64,000 nucleotides of DNA, taken from contig NZ_JALPRR010000003.1 of assembly GCF_023630205.1 (NCBI RefSeq), positions 1,054,001 to 1,118,000 on the forward strand. The letters run 5' to 3'. The notes below the pieces were generated by a model, which saw only the letters and a list, made by a program, of their open reading frames with translations, did not search any database and was not told the origin of the DNA. Positions 43,028-51,687 of the stretch are shown here, piece by piece. Source of the DNA: Pontibacter ruber. GTDB lineage: Bacteria > Bacteroidota > Bacteroidia > Cytophagales > Hymenobacteraceae. The stretch's first letter is position 1; every line of letters begins with the position of its first letter. The translations under genes and the position numbers were made by a program.

Positions 43028-43699
43028 GAGCAGGGTGTCTTTAGATAGAACATGAAAACTAATAACGTTTAATTAGAATAGTCTAATAAAAAAGCCAACA
43101 ATTACAATACGATTAGACCCATACTAAGTTTCTGTTGTTATAACTCTTTCTATATATTTTTTTTAATTTTTAAGTGGTAATTGTTTTTGTTCAAGGGTAA
43201 GTGTAATCTAAACGCTGATAAATGCAATGCTAGTCGAATGAGGCTGTGAATTAGAATAGATGAATATTCAAAGTATGGCATGAGTTGTTTAATTATACTT
43301 GGACACAGTAATATATCTTATGTTCCATATTTAGATACGTGCATGTTGCCTGCTCAAAAAGATGCACAGGTAAGTCATTTTTATTATTGTAGCCGGACTA
43401 GGTTCTTCTTTACAATATGAGCTATATTTTTATCGAAAAGTGTAGCAAACCATTACCATAAGGTTGGGCCAGATCAGACTTGGCTACTGGCAACTCAGTT
43501 ACACCTCAGCAGCGAACCCATCTGACTTAAAGAAATACTCTTCTTTATTTACAGGATAAACCCAGCACCTGGAAAGAATTGGCTTGATATCGAACTAAGA
43601 GCCGTTTGATTTCTAACGACTTACGTAGTTGGAATTATTAGCTTCGTTAATAGTATAAATATCGTATCACAGAAATCTAAACCGGCCTCTTCGCAAATC
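43028..43699. other. Divergent intergenic region, 672 bp, promoter region of the Wzy operon
   Basis: It is AT-rich near wza and less so toward 43700. It should contain the promoter of the 15-kb minus-strand operon and that of the plus-strand gene at 43700. There is no ORF of note; one TTATACTT is at 43293-43300. No confident -33/-7 pair was identified. The visible jump in GC content of coding DNA occurs here. Confidence 0.5.
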
Positions 43700-44305
43700 A
43701 TGAAAAGAACACTAACTATTTTTGCCTTGCTTATGGCAGGTGGTATTGGCGCACAAGCGCAGAACGCAACCATCCCTGCTTCCGAAATTCAGATCAAGGC
43801 AGCTGTCCTGGCGGCTCCTGCTGAAAAACGAGCGGGTGCCGCTGTGTATGGCTATAATTCAAAGGGAGATTTCGTGCTGTTGCGTAAAGGAACGAACGAA
43901 ATGGTTTGTATTGGGGATGATCCTGCACAAAAAGGGTTCTCCGCTTCCTGCTACCATCGGGATTTGGAGCCCTTCATGGCGCGTGGCCGGGAGCTGAGGA
44001 AGGAGGGAAAAGATTCAAAAACAATATTTGATACCCGGGAGAAAGAAGCCAAAAGCGGAAAGCTGAAGATGCCAAAGCAACCTGCCAGCTTGTTTGTTTA
44101 CAATGCTCCAGACGAGAATTTTGACAAGTCTACCGGCAAGGTAAGTAATGGGTATCTGCGTTATGTAGTGTACATCCCTTTTGCAACAGCAGAAGGTACC
44201 GGCTTGCCCCTGAAACCGGAAGCCCCAGATATGCCCTGGATCATGCATCCGGGTACACACGGTGCTCATATTATGATCAATCCGCCAACCGATCAGAAAC
44301 AATAG
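43700..44305 (+). CDS. Secreted protein of unknown function
   Basis: 201 residues. The N-terminal signal peptide (MKRTLTIFALLMAGGIGAQA) has a plausible AQA-Q cleavage. The mature part contains AAVYGYNSKGDFVLLRKGTNE, MVCIGDDP, a helical charged stretch (ARGRELRKEGKDSKTIF), the strand YVVYIPFATAEGTGL, and a C-terminal MHPGTHGAHIMINPP motif with three His residues that could bind metal. Two Cys (in MVCIGDD and SASCYHRD) may form a disulfide. No domain was recognised. It is divergent from wza and followed by the CapA-like gene 84 nt downstream; a link to polysaccharide function is not supported beyond proximity. Confidence 0.75.
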   Translation: MKRTLTIFALLMAGGIGAQAQNATIPASEIQIKAAVLAAPAEKRAGAAVYGYNSKGDFVLLRKGTNEMVCIGDDPAQKGFSASCYHRDLEPFMARGRELRKEGKDSKTIFDTREKEAKSGKLKMPKQPASLFVYNAPDENFDKSTGKVSNGYLRYVVYIPFATAEGTGLPLKPEAPDMPWIMHPGTHGAHIMINPPTDQKQ

Positions 44306-44389
44306 TTCAGGAGGCTTAATCAAGTATAGGAGTGAGACAGAAAAAGCAACTATGCATAACAGGTAAGAATATTACATCAGCTTTTCGGA

Positions 44390-45586
44390 ATGATGTTATG
44401 GAAGTATGTTTTCGTGCTTCTGATACTTAACACAATAACTTCAGATCAGGAGCAGGCTTTACCTTTCCATTCTTTTGCCATGCCCTCAACCCTTACCTTG
44501 TTTTTGTGTGGCGATGTGATGACCGGAAGAGGGATTGACCAGGTGTTGCCTTATTCTGTTGATCCGAAGATCTACGAGGCTTATGTGAAGAATGCCAAAG
44601 ACTACGTCAGGTTAGCCGAACGAAAGAACGGTTCGATACCGCAACCCGTGAGCTATACCTATATCTGGGGAGATGCCCTGCAAGTATGGCAGCAGGTAGA
44701 GCCCGATCTGAAGCTGATTAACCTGGAAACCAGCATCACCGAACAGCCGGAGCCCTGGCCAGGCAAGGAAGTACAATACCGGATGCACCCGAATAATGTG
44801 GAGGTGCTGACTGCTGCTGGCATAGATTTCTGTTCCCTTGCCAACAACCATACGATGGACTGGGGCCGCGCCGGATTACTGGAAACCCTTCAAACCTTAT
44901 CAAATGCTAACATCGCTTTTGCCGGAGCAGGGGAGAATAAAGCAGTAGCAAGCACGCCGGCAATTCTAAATACAGCAAAAGGGCGGGTGGTTATCCTTGC
45001 GTATGGCTCCGAAACAAGTGGTGTGTACCGGTCATGGGCCGCCACGGAAAATGAACCTGGTGTTAACCTATTGCCGGACATGAGCGATGCAACTGTACAG
45101 ATGATCTCAGAACAGGTTACTCAAGTTAAAAGGGCAGGAGATGTGGTGGTTCTTTCGATCCATTGGGGGAGTAACTGGGGCTATGATGTTCCTCCAGTAC
45201 AACAAAGATTCGCACATCAACTCATCGATAAGGCTGGTATAGATTTAGTCTTCGGCCATTCTTCGCATCATCCGCGTGGCATCGAAGTATACAACGGAAA
45301 GCTCATTATCTATGGTGCCGGTGATTTCATCAACGATTATGAAGGCATCAGCAGCCATGAGCAATACCGCGGAGATCTGTCGCTGATGTACTTCCCAAAG
45401 CTTGATCCTGCCACAGGTAAATTGCTTTCTCTCCTGATGGTGCCAATGCAGATAAAGAACTTTCGACTCAGTTATACCTCCAGGCAGGATGCCCGGTGGC
45501 TGGCTGATGTACTGGATAAAGAAAGTGAAGCATTCGGATCCGGTGTAGCATTGCAGAAAGACGGCAGCTATTTACTGACGTGGTAA
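44390..45586 (+). CDS. CapA family protein (PGA_cap metallophosphatase-like)
   Basis: 398 residues. A short signal or anchor segment (WKYVFVLLILNTI) is followed by the CapA/PgsA domain: LFLCGDVMTGRGI, LKLINLETSIT, FCSLANNHTMDWG, VVVLSIHWGSNWGYD and LVFGHSSHHPRGIEVYNGK, all metallophosphatase-like metal-ligand motifs, plus IYGAGDFINDYEG. In Bacillus the homologue participates in poly-gamma-glutamate capsule synthesis, but many Bacteroidota carry stand-alone copies of unknown role, and no pgsB or pgsC partner is in this window. Two consecutive ATGs make the start uncertain by one codon. It is probably periplasmic or membrane-anchored. Confidence 0.85.
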   Translation: MMLWKYVFVLLILNTITSDQEQALPFHSFAMPSTLTLFLCGDVMTGRGIDQVLPYSVDPKIYEAYVKNAKDYVRLAERKNGSIPQPVSYTYIWGDALQVWQQVEPDLKLINLETSITEQPEPWPGKEVQYRMHPNNVEVLTAAGIDFCSLANNHTMDWGRAGLLETLQTLSNANIAFAGAGENKAVASTPAILNTAKGRVVILAYGSETSGVYRSWAATENEPGVNLLPDMSDATVQMISEQVTQVKRAGDVVVLSIHWGSNWGYDVPPVQQRFAHQLIDKAGIDLVFGHSSHHPRGIEVYNGKLIIYGAGDFINDYEGISSHEQYRGDLSLMYFPKLDPATGKLLSLLMVPMQIKNFRLSYTSRQDARWLADVLDKESEAFGSGVALQKDGSYLLTW

Positions 45587-45699
45587 CAGAGCATTAAACC
45601 CCTGCAACAAGCTTTTATACTTAGTTTGATACTATTCTAAATCCTTGCGATTACGCAGGCACAAAGGTAACCATACTTCTAGGCTCCGGTCTCTATAAC

Positions 45700-46665
45700 T
45701 TATACTTGCTGCTGCTGACTAATCAGGAGTGCCAGGTAGCCCAGGTACAACAGCAACAGGATTATACCTTCCCATCTTGCCAGGCGCCTTCCTGTGCCGG
45801 TAAAAATAAAAATAAAGAGAAGCAGACCGGCGGCAATGTTCATAATCATATCGGTTGATGAGGTAGCGGCGACCTGCAACGGCGTAACGATGGTGGAAAC
45901 ACCCAGAATGAAGAAGATGTTGAAGATGTTGGAACCAACTACATTGCCTATAGCAATGTCAACATTTCTTTTTCGTACTGCCACTACAGAGGTGGCTAAT
46001 TCCGGCAGCGAGGTGCCTATGGATACGATGGTCAGGCCGATGATGCGTTCAGATAAACCAAATGCCTGCGCCAGGCTTACTGCACTAGTTACTATAAGCC
46101 GGCCACCTAAAACCAATCCAGCTAAACCTAAAATAATAAAAAGGAAGGATTTCAGGTAAGTATAATTTTTCGTTTCTACCTCACCTGACTCTGAGCCACC
46201 CAATGCCAGCGTAAGGTTATATACCAGGAAAATACAAAAGAAGAGGAGCAGGACTATACCATCGGCTCTGGAAATGTAGTTACCTACGGCCTGGTCTAAA
46301 TAGGCGTCGCTTGCAAATACAAGCACTACTATTGCTGCCAGCAAACTTAGCGGAATCTCCAGCCAGGTGGTATTTCGCTTAACCGTTAAAGGGTAAATGA
46401 TAGAAGATATCCCAAGAATGCCCAGCACGTTAAAGATGTTACTTCCCAATACATTTCCCAATACCATCTCGGTATTCTTGTTGATGGAGGCAAACAGGTT
46501 TACAACCAGCTCTGGTGCTGATGTGCCAAATGCCACAACCGTTAACCCGATTACGATGTTGGGTATTCCCACCTTTGCTGCCAGGCTCGAAGCACCATCA
46601 ACCAGTTTGTCAGCGCCGAAAATCAGCGCTACAAACCCTGCAACAAGCAATAAAATATCTAGCAT
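45700..46665 (-). CDS. Calcium/sodium antiporter (YrbG/CaCA family)
   Basis: 321 residues and about ten membrane helices arranged as two homologous halves. The alpha-repeats are explicit: TVVAFGTSAPELVVNLFAS with GNVLGSNIFNVLGILG in the first half, and TIVSIGTSLPELATSVVA with GNVVGSNIFNIFFILG in the second. These acidic and Asn residues form the ion-binding sites. It exchanges Na+ (or H+) for Ca2+ across the inner membrane. The stop codon lies inside a TTATACTT octamer. It is convergent with the CapA-like gene, with a 113-nt gap lacking an obvious hairpin. Confidence 0.93.
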   Translation of the reverse strand: MLDILLLVAGFVALIFGADKLVDGASSLAAKVGIPNIVIGLTVVAFGTSAPELVVNLFASINKNTEMVLGNVLGSNIFNVLGILGISSIIYPLTVKRNTTWLEIPLSLLAAIVVLVFASDAYLDQAVGNYISRADGIVLLLFFCIFLVYNLTLALGGSESGEVETKNYTYLKSFLFIILGLAGLVLGGRLIVTSAVSLAQAFGLSERIIGLTIVSIGTSLPELATSVVAVRKRNVDIAIGNVVGSNIFNIFFILGVSTIVTPLQVAATSSTDMIMNIAAGLLLFIFIFTGTGRRLARWEGIILLLLYLGYLALLISQQQQV

Positions 46666-46793
46666 CTATTGAATTTTTGCTTCCTGTAAGTATTTAAATA
46701 GGTATAAATTCCTGCGCGCAGGTCTTAAGTTAAAAGAATGATTGCAGCATATGCTATAATGGCATGCTGCTTTTCGGCCTTAATTTATACTTT

Positions 46794-47141
46794 CTAACCT
46801 TGTACCGGCAGTTTTACCTGTCCTAACACATCGATCAGTTTCTTCGCATCAACCTCGTTATACTTGCTGCGGATAAAATCTTCTTTTATCTGGAAACTTG
46901 GTGCAGCAGGATCACTGTCTATTACATACTCACCTCCTGCACCTGGCAGGTTTATACTTTGCATCAATGCTTTTGCGCGGGAGTCGAGTGCTGTGCGTAT
47001 GAGGTTTTCAGCCTGCTTGTCATTCTGTAGTTGCCCGGTGCTGTTGGCCAGAACCTGCTGTTGAATAGCTTGCGGGTCTATTTCGTTTATCTGACAGATC
47101 TGGTGAAATACAGCCATTGCAGTGTTTGTTTTATCTTCCAT
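46794..47141 (-). CDS. Small conserved-looking protein of unknown function
   Basis: 115 residues, acidic to neutral, predicted mostly helical, with no signal peptide or membrane segment. Stretches such as VFHQICQINEIDPQAIQQQV and ENLIRTALDSRAKALMQSINL look like two amphipathic helices; the C-terminal IRSKYNEVDAKKLIDVLGQV is a third. No family recognised. It is on the same strand as rtcB, 78 nt downstream of it, so it may be co-transcribed with the RNA ligase. It is not archease, which has a different fold and length. Confidence 0.65.
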   Translation of the reverse strand: MEDKTNTAMAVFHQICQINEIDPQAIQQQVLANSTGQLQNDKQAENLIRTALDSRAKALMQSINLPGAGGEYVIDSDPAAPSFQIKEDFIRSKYNEVDAKKLIDVLGQVKLPVQG

Positions 47142-47219
47142 AGTTTTGATGTAGTTAAATGGTATCTGTATGTGCTATTCGTAATGTATTAGCGGCTTTG
47201 TGTATGGCAGGTTTATACT

Positions 47220-48656
47220 TTAATCCACCTCCATGTACTTTTCATCGCCGTTCATACGCACGATCTTCGGCTGGAATGTACCCACAATCTCGACAAGGTC
47301 TTCCTGAGAGGCCATCACCTTGTGAATGTCTTTATAAACCATAGGCGCTTCGTCCAGGCTGGAACCAATTACTTCGATGCCGGCCTTCTTCAACTGCTTT
47401 TGTACGTCGGGCAGGGAGAGCGTTTTTTGTGCCTGTGTTCTAGACATGACACGACCGGCACCATGCGATGCGGAATTGAGAGAGGCAGGATCACCTTTTC
47501 CCCGTACAATGAACCCAGGTGTGGCCATCGAGCCGGGTATAATGCCCAGCACGCCTTTACCTGCCGGTGTAGCCCCTTTGCGGTGCACGATCACCTCTCT
47601 TCCTTTGGCGTCTTTTTCTTTCCAGGCGAAGTTGTGGTGGTTCTCGATGGTTGCCATGGGCTCAGTACCCAAAGCAGCCGAAAGCCGCTGATGTATCTGG
47701 TGGTGACAGGCCGAGGCGTAATCGCCGGCCAGGTTCATGGCCATCCAGTATTCCTGTCCGGCTTCGGTATCCAGGTCCAGCCAGGCTAGGTGCTTGGCCT
47801 CCAGGGGCAGGCGGCACACATCCATTGCTACTTTGGTATAGTAACCGGCTATGTTCGCGCCCAGACCACGGGAGCCGGAGTGGGAGAGAACCGAAAGGTA
47901 AGTGCCCAATGGCAGCCCGAATTCATTGTTCGCATCCTGTATTTCTACCGTACCGAACTCCACAAAATGGTTGCCGCCCCCAGAGGTGCCAAGTTGCTGA
48001 TAGGCCCTGTCCTTTAGCTCGTGCACGATCGGTATTTCTGAGAATTCATGCCGGTCCATTACCTCGTGGTACATTGGCTTTTTAAAGGATGTAAAACCAA
48101 AACGGGTGTTATCCATCAGCATTTTCTTCAGCTCTTCCCGGTTCTTGTTCAGGAAACCATGATGGATGTCGTAAATGCTCATGCTCATGCGGCAGCCAAT
48201 GTCTACGCCTACGCCATAGGGGATAACGGCGTTTAGGGTGGCCAGCACGCCACCAATGGGTAACCCGTAGCCTTGGTGCGCATCCGGCATGAGGGCGCCT
48301 GCATGAGTTACAGGCAAACACATGGCAATTTCCATCTGCTGGAACGCTCCTTCCTGAATGCCCTCCGCACCGTAAACTTTATACTCCTGGCGTTCCTGCT
48401 TCAGGTCGACAGGCTTTGTTTCGTTGCGGGCAAGTATGGCTTGTGCCAGTGGCCCAAGGGTGGCGTGCAGCTGGTACTGATCGGGTGCGGCCATCACATC
48501 CTGCAGCAACTCGATCTGATGGTTTTTACCGAGGTCAGTATAATAGGTATGGATGATGTTCAGTGCAGTGCCAAGTGGTTTTCCTGCCGGAAATCCGATT
48601 TTTTGGAGATCCGAAGCGGCAAGTTTTGTACTCTTCTGTTTATTCTTCTTCTTCAT
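47220..48656 (-). CDS. rtcB: RtcB family RNA-splicing ligase
   Basis: 478 residues. RtcB features in order are: HAGALMPDAHQGYGLPIGGV, YGVGVDIGCRMSMS (metal ligands Asp152 and Cys155), SGGGNHFVEFG (metal His), LSHSGSRGLGANI, IPGSMATPGFIVRG, and NSASHGAGRVMSR with the His that becomes guanylylated. The enzyme joins RNA 2',3'-cyclic phosphate (or 3'-phosphate) and 5'-OH ends using GTP and Mn2+. In bacteria it acts in RNA repair, for example after toxin cleavage of tRNA or rRNA. No rtcA or rtcR is adjacent, so it is a stand-alone version. An octamer TTATACTT overlaps the stop codon. Confidence 0.95.
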   Translation of the reverse strand: MKKKNKQKSTKLAASDLQKIGFPAGKPLGTALNIIHTYYTDLGKNHQIELLQDVMAAPDQYQLHATLGPLAQAILARNETKPVDLKQERQEYKVYGAEGIQEGAFQQMEIAMCLPVTHAGALMPDAHQGYGLPIGGVLATLNAVIPYGVGVDIGCRMSMSIYDIHHGFLNKNREELKKMLMDNTRFGFTSFKKPMYHEVMDRHEFSEIPIVHELKDRAYQQLGTSGGGNHFVEFGTVEIQDANNEFGLPLGTYLSVLSHSGSRGLGANIAGYYTKVAMDVCRLPLEAKHLAWLDLDTEAGQEYWMAMNLAGDYASACHHQIHQRLSAALGTEPMATIENHHNFAWKEKDAKGREVIVHRKGATPAGKGVLGIIPGSMATPGFIVRGKGDPASLNSASHGAGRVMSRTQAQKTLSLPDVQKQLKKAGIEVIGSSLDEAPMVYKDIHKVMASQEDLVEIVGTFQPKIVRMNGDEKYMEVD

Positions 48657-48824
48657 AGTTCTACGCGCTATAGCAAAACAGTGTACGCAGATTTGCAGAT
48701 CGTAGGCACAGAAAAAGGACCTGTACCTGCATGGAATGTGCCTGTTGATGGAAGCATAATGGGTTTATGTAAGGGGGTAAGAAGGGGATGTGAATAGACG
48801 GCTAGTATAATCGTTTTAAAAGAA

Positions 48825-48854
48825 GAAGGCTGCCTCCTACAAAGCAGCCTTCTC
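48825..48854 (-). terminator. Rho-independent terminator after the DUF1343 gene
   Basis: Perfect 10-bp arms AGAAGGCTGC (48825-48834) and GCAGCCTTCT (48845-48854) with a 10-nt loop. On the minus strand it is followed by a U-rich stretch (complement of 48815-48824). It lies 26 nt past the stop at 48881. Confidence 0.75.
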
Positions 48855-48880
48855 AGATCAGTTACATGATGATGTTAGTT

Positions 48881-50164
48881 TTAGTATAGCAGGTACTTGC
48901 TCCGGACATTGCGAAAGTAAGCCAGCTGATCTTCCCACTGTGATAGTATCTGCTGTGGCGAAAGCCCGGCTTGCAAGCTTTTACGAACTTCCGGTGTTCC
49001 CCATAGTTTATCCATGCGGCTGTCGCGCCATTCCAGTTTCTTTGGGTATAACGTTTGCAGCGCATGCAGGATGTAAACGCCCGCCTTTGCAGATTCAAAT
49101 GCATTCCGGTCCGTTACCACCATCTCGGTTCCCTGGCACTGCTGGCCCACAAACTTTGGCGGATAGATCCTGATCCCATCCACGACGCTGTCTGGTACGA
49201 ACGCAACCGGACGGAAGGTAACGCCAGCCATACCATAACTGTTTAGTTGTTGAGTTAGTTTTTCACCATCCATCCAGGTAGCGGCAATGCGCTCGAACGG
49301 GTGGAGGGTGCCGCGTGCTTCAGAAATGTTGGTGCCTTCCAACAGGCAGGTGGCCGGGTACACAGTGGCTGTAGTCAGGGTGAGCATGTTAGGCGAAGGC
49401 TTAACCCAGGGCAGGTTTGTCTGGTCGTACCAGAGCTGGCGTTTATAATGCAGCATGGGCACGACTGTGAGTTGCGCCTGCGGCAGTTTCCGGGATGCCC
49501 GTTCTGTATTGAACATGGTTGCCAGTTCGCCCACGGTCATGCCGTGCACAACCGGAAGCTGCGCTACACCCGTAACCGGCTCGTTCGCTTTTTCACCTAC
49601 CGGGCCATCTACATACTGTCCGCCAATGGCATTGGGCCTGTCAAGTATAATGTAGGGCTTACCCTGTTCAGCGGCGGCCTCCAGCACATGGTTCATGGTA
49701 GCGATGTACGTATAAAAGCGGGCTCCCACATCCTGTATGTCAAATATCAGCACATCCACGTTCTGTAGCATTTCCGGTGTAGGTTTCCGCACCTTGCCAT
49801 AAAGCGAGACAATGGGCAAACCTGTCTTGGAGTCGGTGCCGTCTGCTACGTGTGTATCGGCATCGCCCCGTATGCCGTGCTCCGGTCCGAAGAGTACCGT
49901 TAATTTGGTGTCCTTTCGCTCATGCAGCACATCCACCAGGTGGCGGCCATCCGGCAGCAGACCGGTATGGTTCGTCACCAACCCGATTCGTTTGTTCTGG
50001 ATGAGCGGCAAAAATTCTGGCGTAAACAATCGCTCGGCACCTATCACTACTCGGTTAGTTGACGGGACAGCAGCAGGTGGTGTAGCCGTTGATACTACCT
50101 GACGGGTGCAACTGCTAAAGCACAAGGCCAGCCAAAGTAAAAGCAGGAGGGGAGATCTTTTCAT
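48881..50164 (-). CDS. Exo-beta-N-acetylmuramidase NamZ-like lipoprotein (DUF1343)
   Basis: 427 residues. Lipoprotein signal MKRSPLLLLLWLALCFSSC gives a lipidated Cys19. The DUF1343 domain is complete: IGLVTNHTGLLPDGRHLVD, LTVLFGPEHGIRGDADT, LIFDIQDVGARFYTYIATM, IILDRPNAIGG, VVHGMTVGELATMFN and WVKPSPNMLTLTTATVYP. NamZ from Bacillus releases terminal N-acetylmuramic acid from peptidoglycan fragments, and Bacteroidota homologues are presumed to act in wall recycling. The next gene upstream (50219) encodes another glycan-phosphodiester or GlcNAc-related hydrolase, suggesting a linked role. Three AAGTATAA octamers sit immediately upstream of the start. Confidence 0.9.
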   Translation of the reverse strand: MKRSPLLLLLWLALCFSSCTRQVVSTATPPAAVPSTNRVVIGAERLFTPEFLPLIQNKRIGLVTNHTGLLPDGRHLVDVLHERKDTKLTVLFGPEHGIRGDADTHVADGTDSKTGLPIVSLYGKVRKPTPEMLQNVDVLIFDIQDVGARFYTYIATMNHVLEAAAEQGKPYIILDRPNAIGGQYVDGPVGEKANEPVTGVAQLPVVHGMTVGELATMFNTERASRKLPQAQLTVVPMLHYKRQLWYDQTNLPWVKPSPNMLTLTTATVYPATCLLEGTNISEARGTLHPFERIAATWMDGEKLTQQLNSYGMAGVTFRPVAFVPDSVVDGIRIYPPKFVGQQCQGTEMVVTDRNAFESAKAGVYILHALQTLYPKKLEWRDSRMDKLWGTPEVRKSLQAGLSPQQILSQWEDQLAYFRNVRSKYLLY

Positions 50165-50165
50165 G

Positions 50166-50210
50166 AAGTATAAATAAGTGAAGTATAACAGTGAGAACGT
50201 AGAAGTATAA
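50166..50210. repeat. Cluster of three AAGTATAA octamers
   Basis: Exact copies at 50166-50173, 50181-50188 and 50203-50210, all in the same orientation, fill the 54-nt gap between the phosphodiester glycosidase stop and the DUF1343 start. The octamer is over-represented across the window; this is its densest cluster. Confidence 0.9.
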
Positions 50211-50218
50211 AACAGCTA

Positions 50219-51103
50219 TTACAGCGAGCGCCTGGAGACCTTCCTGATCAGGATACAGTTGGCAACTGCACGTTCGCCTTCATGATCATAGGCTTTGTTA
50301 TCGCTGGGGTAATTGACAACGCCGTTCGTGCCTTTGCCCTGTATCCACATGGTGGTGGAGCCGCCGCCGTCCAGGTTAATGGCCGACTGGCAGCCCAGAG
50401 AGTGCATGAGCTGAGCGAGTTCTTCATTGCTCATGCCATAGGCTTCGCTGGAGCGCCCGTCTACAGTTACCAGCAGCATGTGGTTGTCCTTGGTAAAGCC
50501 GATGGCCGTTCTCGGGTGCCTGTTTGTATTAAAGGCTTGCGGCACCATTGTTTCAGGCTTGCCTTCATAAACAAGCAACGGACCTGAAGCCAGCGCCTCC
50601 TGCGCGTCAGTTTTCTGCCAGCCGGCAGCAGGTTTTCTGATCACAGCAGGCTTACCGTCAGCATTGATGGCAATAGCTGCATTCTCCCTGTATTCAGGCA
50701 TCGTTTGAATAGTGTTGGCTTTTACTTCCCCGTCAGTCTTCAGGAATACCACAGAGCCACCTTTTTTAGTATCAAAGTAGGAGCCGTTTACTGCAGCCAG
50801 TGCGCCGTTATTCCGGGCAAACATACTTGTTTTGATCAGTGCAGAATCAGAATGGGCTAAGCTTACTTCAATAGCTGCCTTGTTGAGGTTGATGTCGAGT
50901 ACATTTATACTTTGGCGGGAGTTATACAGGCCGTTGCCGTGGTAGTAGCGCCAGTGCATGCCGCGGCCTATTTTTTCCTTTTTCCAATTGCTCCGGTGCA
51001 GTTTATCTTGGATAGCAGTAGCCTCCGGTGCCTGCGCATGAATTTCCAATGATACCGTTTGCAACAGACATACAAACAGTGGCAGCAGTAAAAGTCTTTT
51101 CAT
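50219..51103 (-). CDS. Phosphodiester glycosidase (NAGPA domain) family protein
   Basis: 294 residues from Met at 51103, chosen because MKRLLLLPLFVCLLQ gives a normal signal peptide; an ATG ten codons upstream adds a polar extension. NAGPA-domain motifs are ALAAVNGSYFDTKKGGSVV, NRHPRTAIGFTKDNHMLLV, VDGRSSEAYGMSNEELA and SAINLDGGGSTTMWIQG, the last being the family signature. The mammalian relative removes GlcNAc from mannose-6-phosphate; bacterial members hydrolyse phosphodiester-linked sugars of walls or exopolysaccharides. It is secreted to the periplasm or surface. It lies 54 nt upstream of the DUF1343 gene on the same strand, so the two may form a small wall-remodelling unit. Confidence 0.88.
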   Translation of the reverse strand: MKRLLLLPLFVCLLQTVSLEIHAQAPEATAIQDKLHRSNWKKEKIGRGMHWRYYHGNGLYNSRQSINVLDINLNKAAIEVSLAHSDSALIKTSMFARNNGALAAVNGSYFDTKKGGSVVFLKTDGEVKANTIQTMPEYRENAAIAINADGKPAVIRKPAAGWQKTDAQEALASGPLLVYEGKPETMVPQAFNTNRHPRTAIGFTKDNHMLLVTVDGRSSEAYGMSNEELAQLMHSLGCQSAINLDGGGSTTMWIQGKGTNGVVNYPSDNKAYDHEGERAVANCILIRKVSRRSL

Positions 51104-51204
51104 GGGTTTGTGCTGAAAGTTGAGAGTAAGCAATTCAGAAAAGCAATATAGAAAACCAAGCCTAAAGCATTTTACTTTACATCTATAAGCTTTTGCGGGT
51201 GCAG

Positions 51205-51552
51205 TTATACTTTGTCCGCTTCTTTTTTCCTGATCCGGAGATAGCCTTTGTTGTAGTCCTTTTTACTGGTTTCCTCGTCTACTTCGTACCATACATCCAG
51301 TGTATAAGATGGTGTGATGTAGGTTGTCACGAACTCGTTTCTGCCATCGATTAGCTTGTAGTCGGTGATCATTTCGTAGCCATCTTCCAGTGCTTTGTAG
51401 TAAGCTTCTTCGTCATCATCATACTCCTCCCGGTAGCGGTTGTATACGCGGTGGTAGCTGTCTGTTATCGCTTCGTAGCAGCGTTGCAGGTCAGATGGCT
51501 CAAATGTCATGAACCCTTCTTCGTCTTTCGTCCAGGTGCCTTGTAGTTCCAT
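51205..51552 (-). CDS. Small acidic protein of unknown function
   Basis: 115 residues with strongly acidic, Tyr-rich composition (YREEYDDDEEAYYKALEDGYE). It begins MELQGTWTKDEEGFMTFEPS, resembling lipocalin-like or DUF-type small beta proteins, and ends in a strand-rich part (FVTTYITPSYTLDVWYEVDE). No signal peptide, so probably cytoplasmic. No confident family. The stop codon lies in a TTATACTT octamer. It is transcribed away from the glycoside hydrolase gene at 51688 with a 135-nt divergent gap. Confidence 0.7.
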   Translation of the reverse strand: MELQGTWTKDEEGFMTFEPSDLQRCYEAITDSYHRVYNRYREEYDDDEEAYYKALEDGYEMITDYKLIDGRNEFVTTYITPSYTLDVWYEVDEETSKKDYNKGYLRIRKKEADKV

Positions 51553-51687
51553 TTTGCTAAGTTAAAGGAATAATGTTCCACACGTAAGCGTCTGCACAAA
51601 ACAAATATCCACGAAAAGCTATAAATTGACGTGTCCTTTACGTATGGCTATGTTCCTGCCGTATAGGAACAGTTTTAACCAAACCTT

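Noticed and set aside
47322..48085. Several plus-strand frames of 75-155 codons
   Set aside because: They lie antisense to rtcB, whose conserved His, Cys and Asp motifs fix the coding strand.
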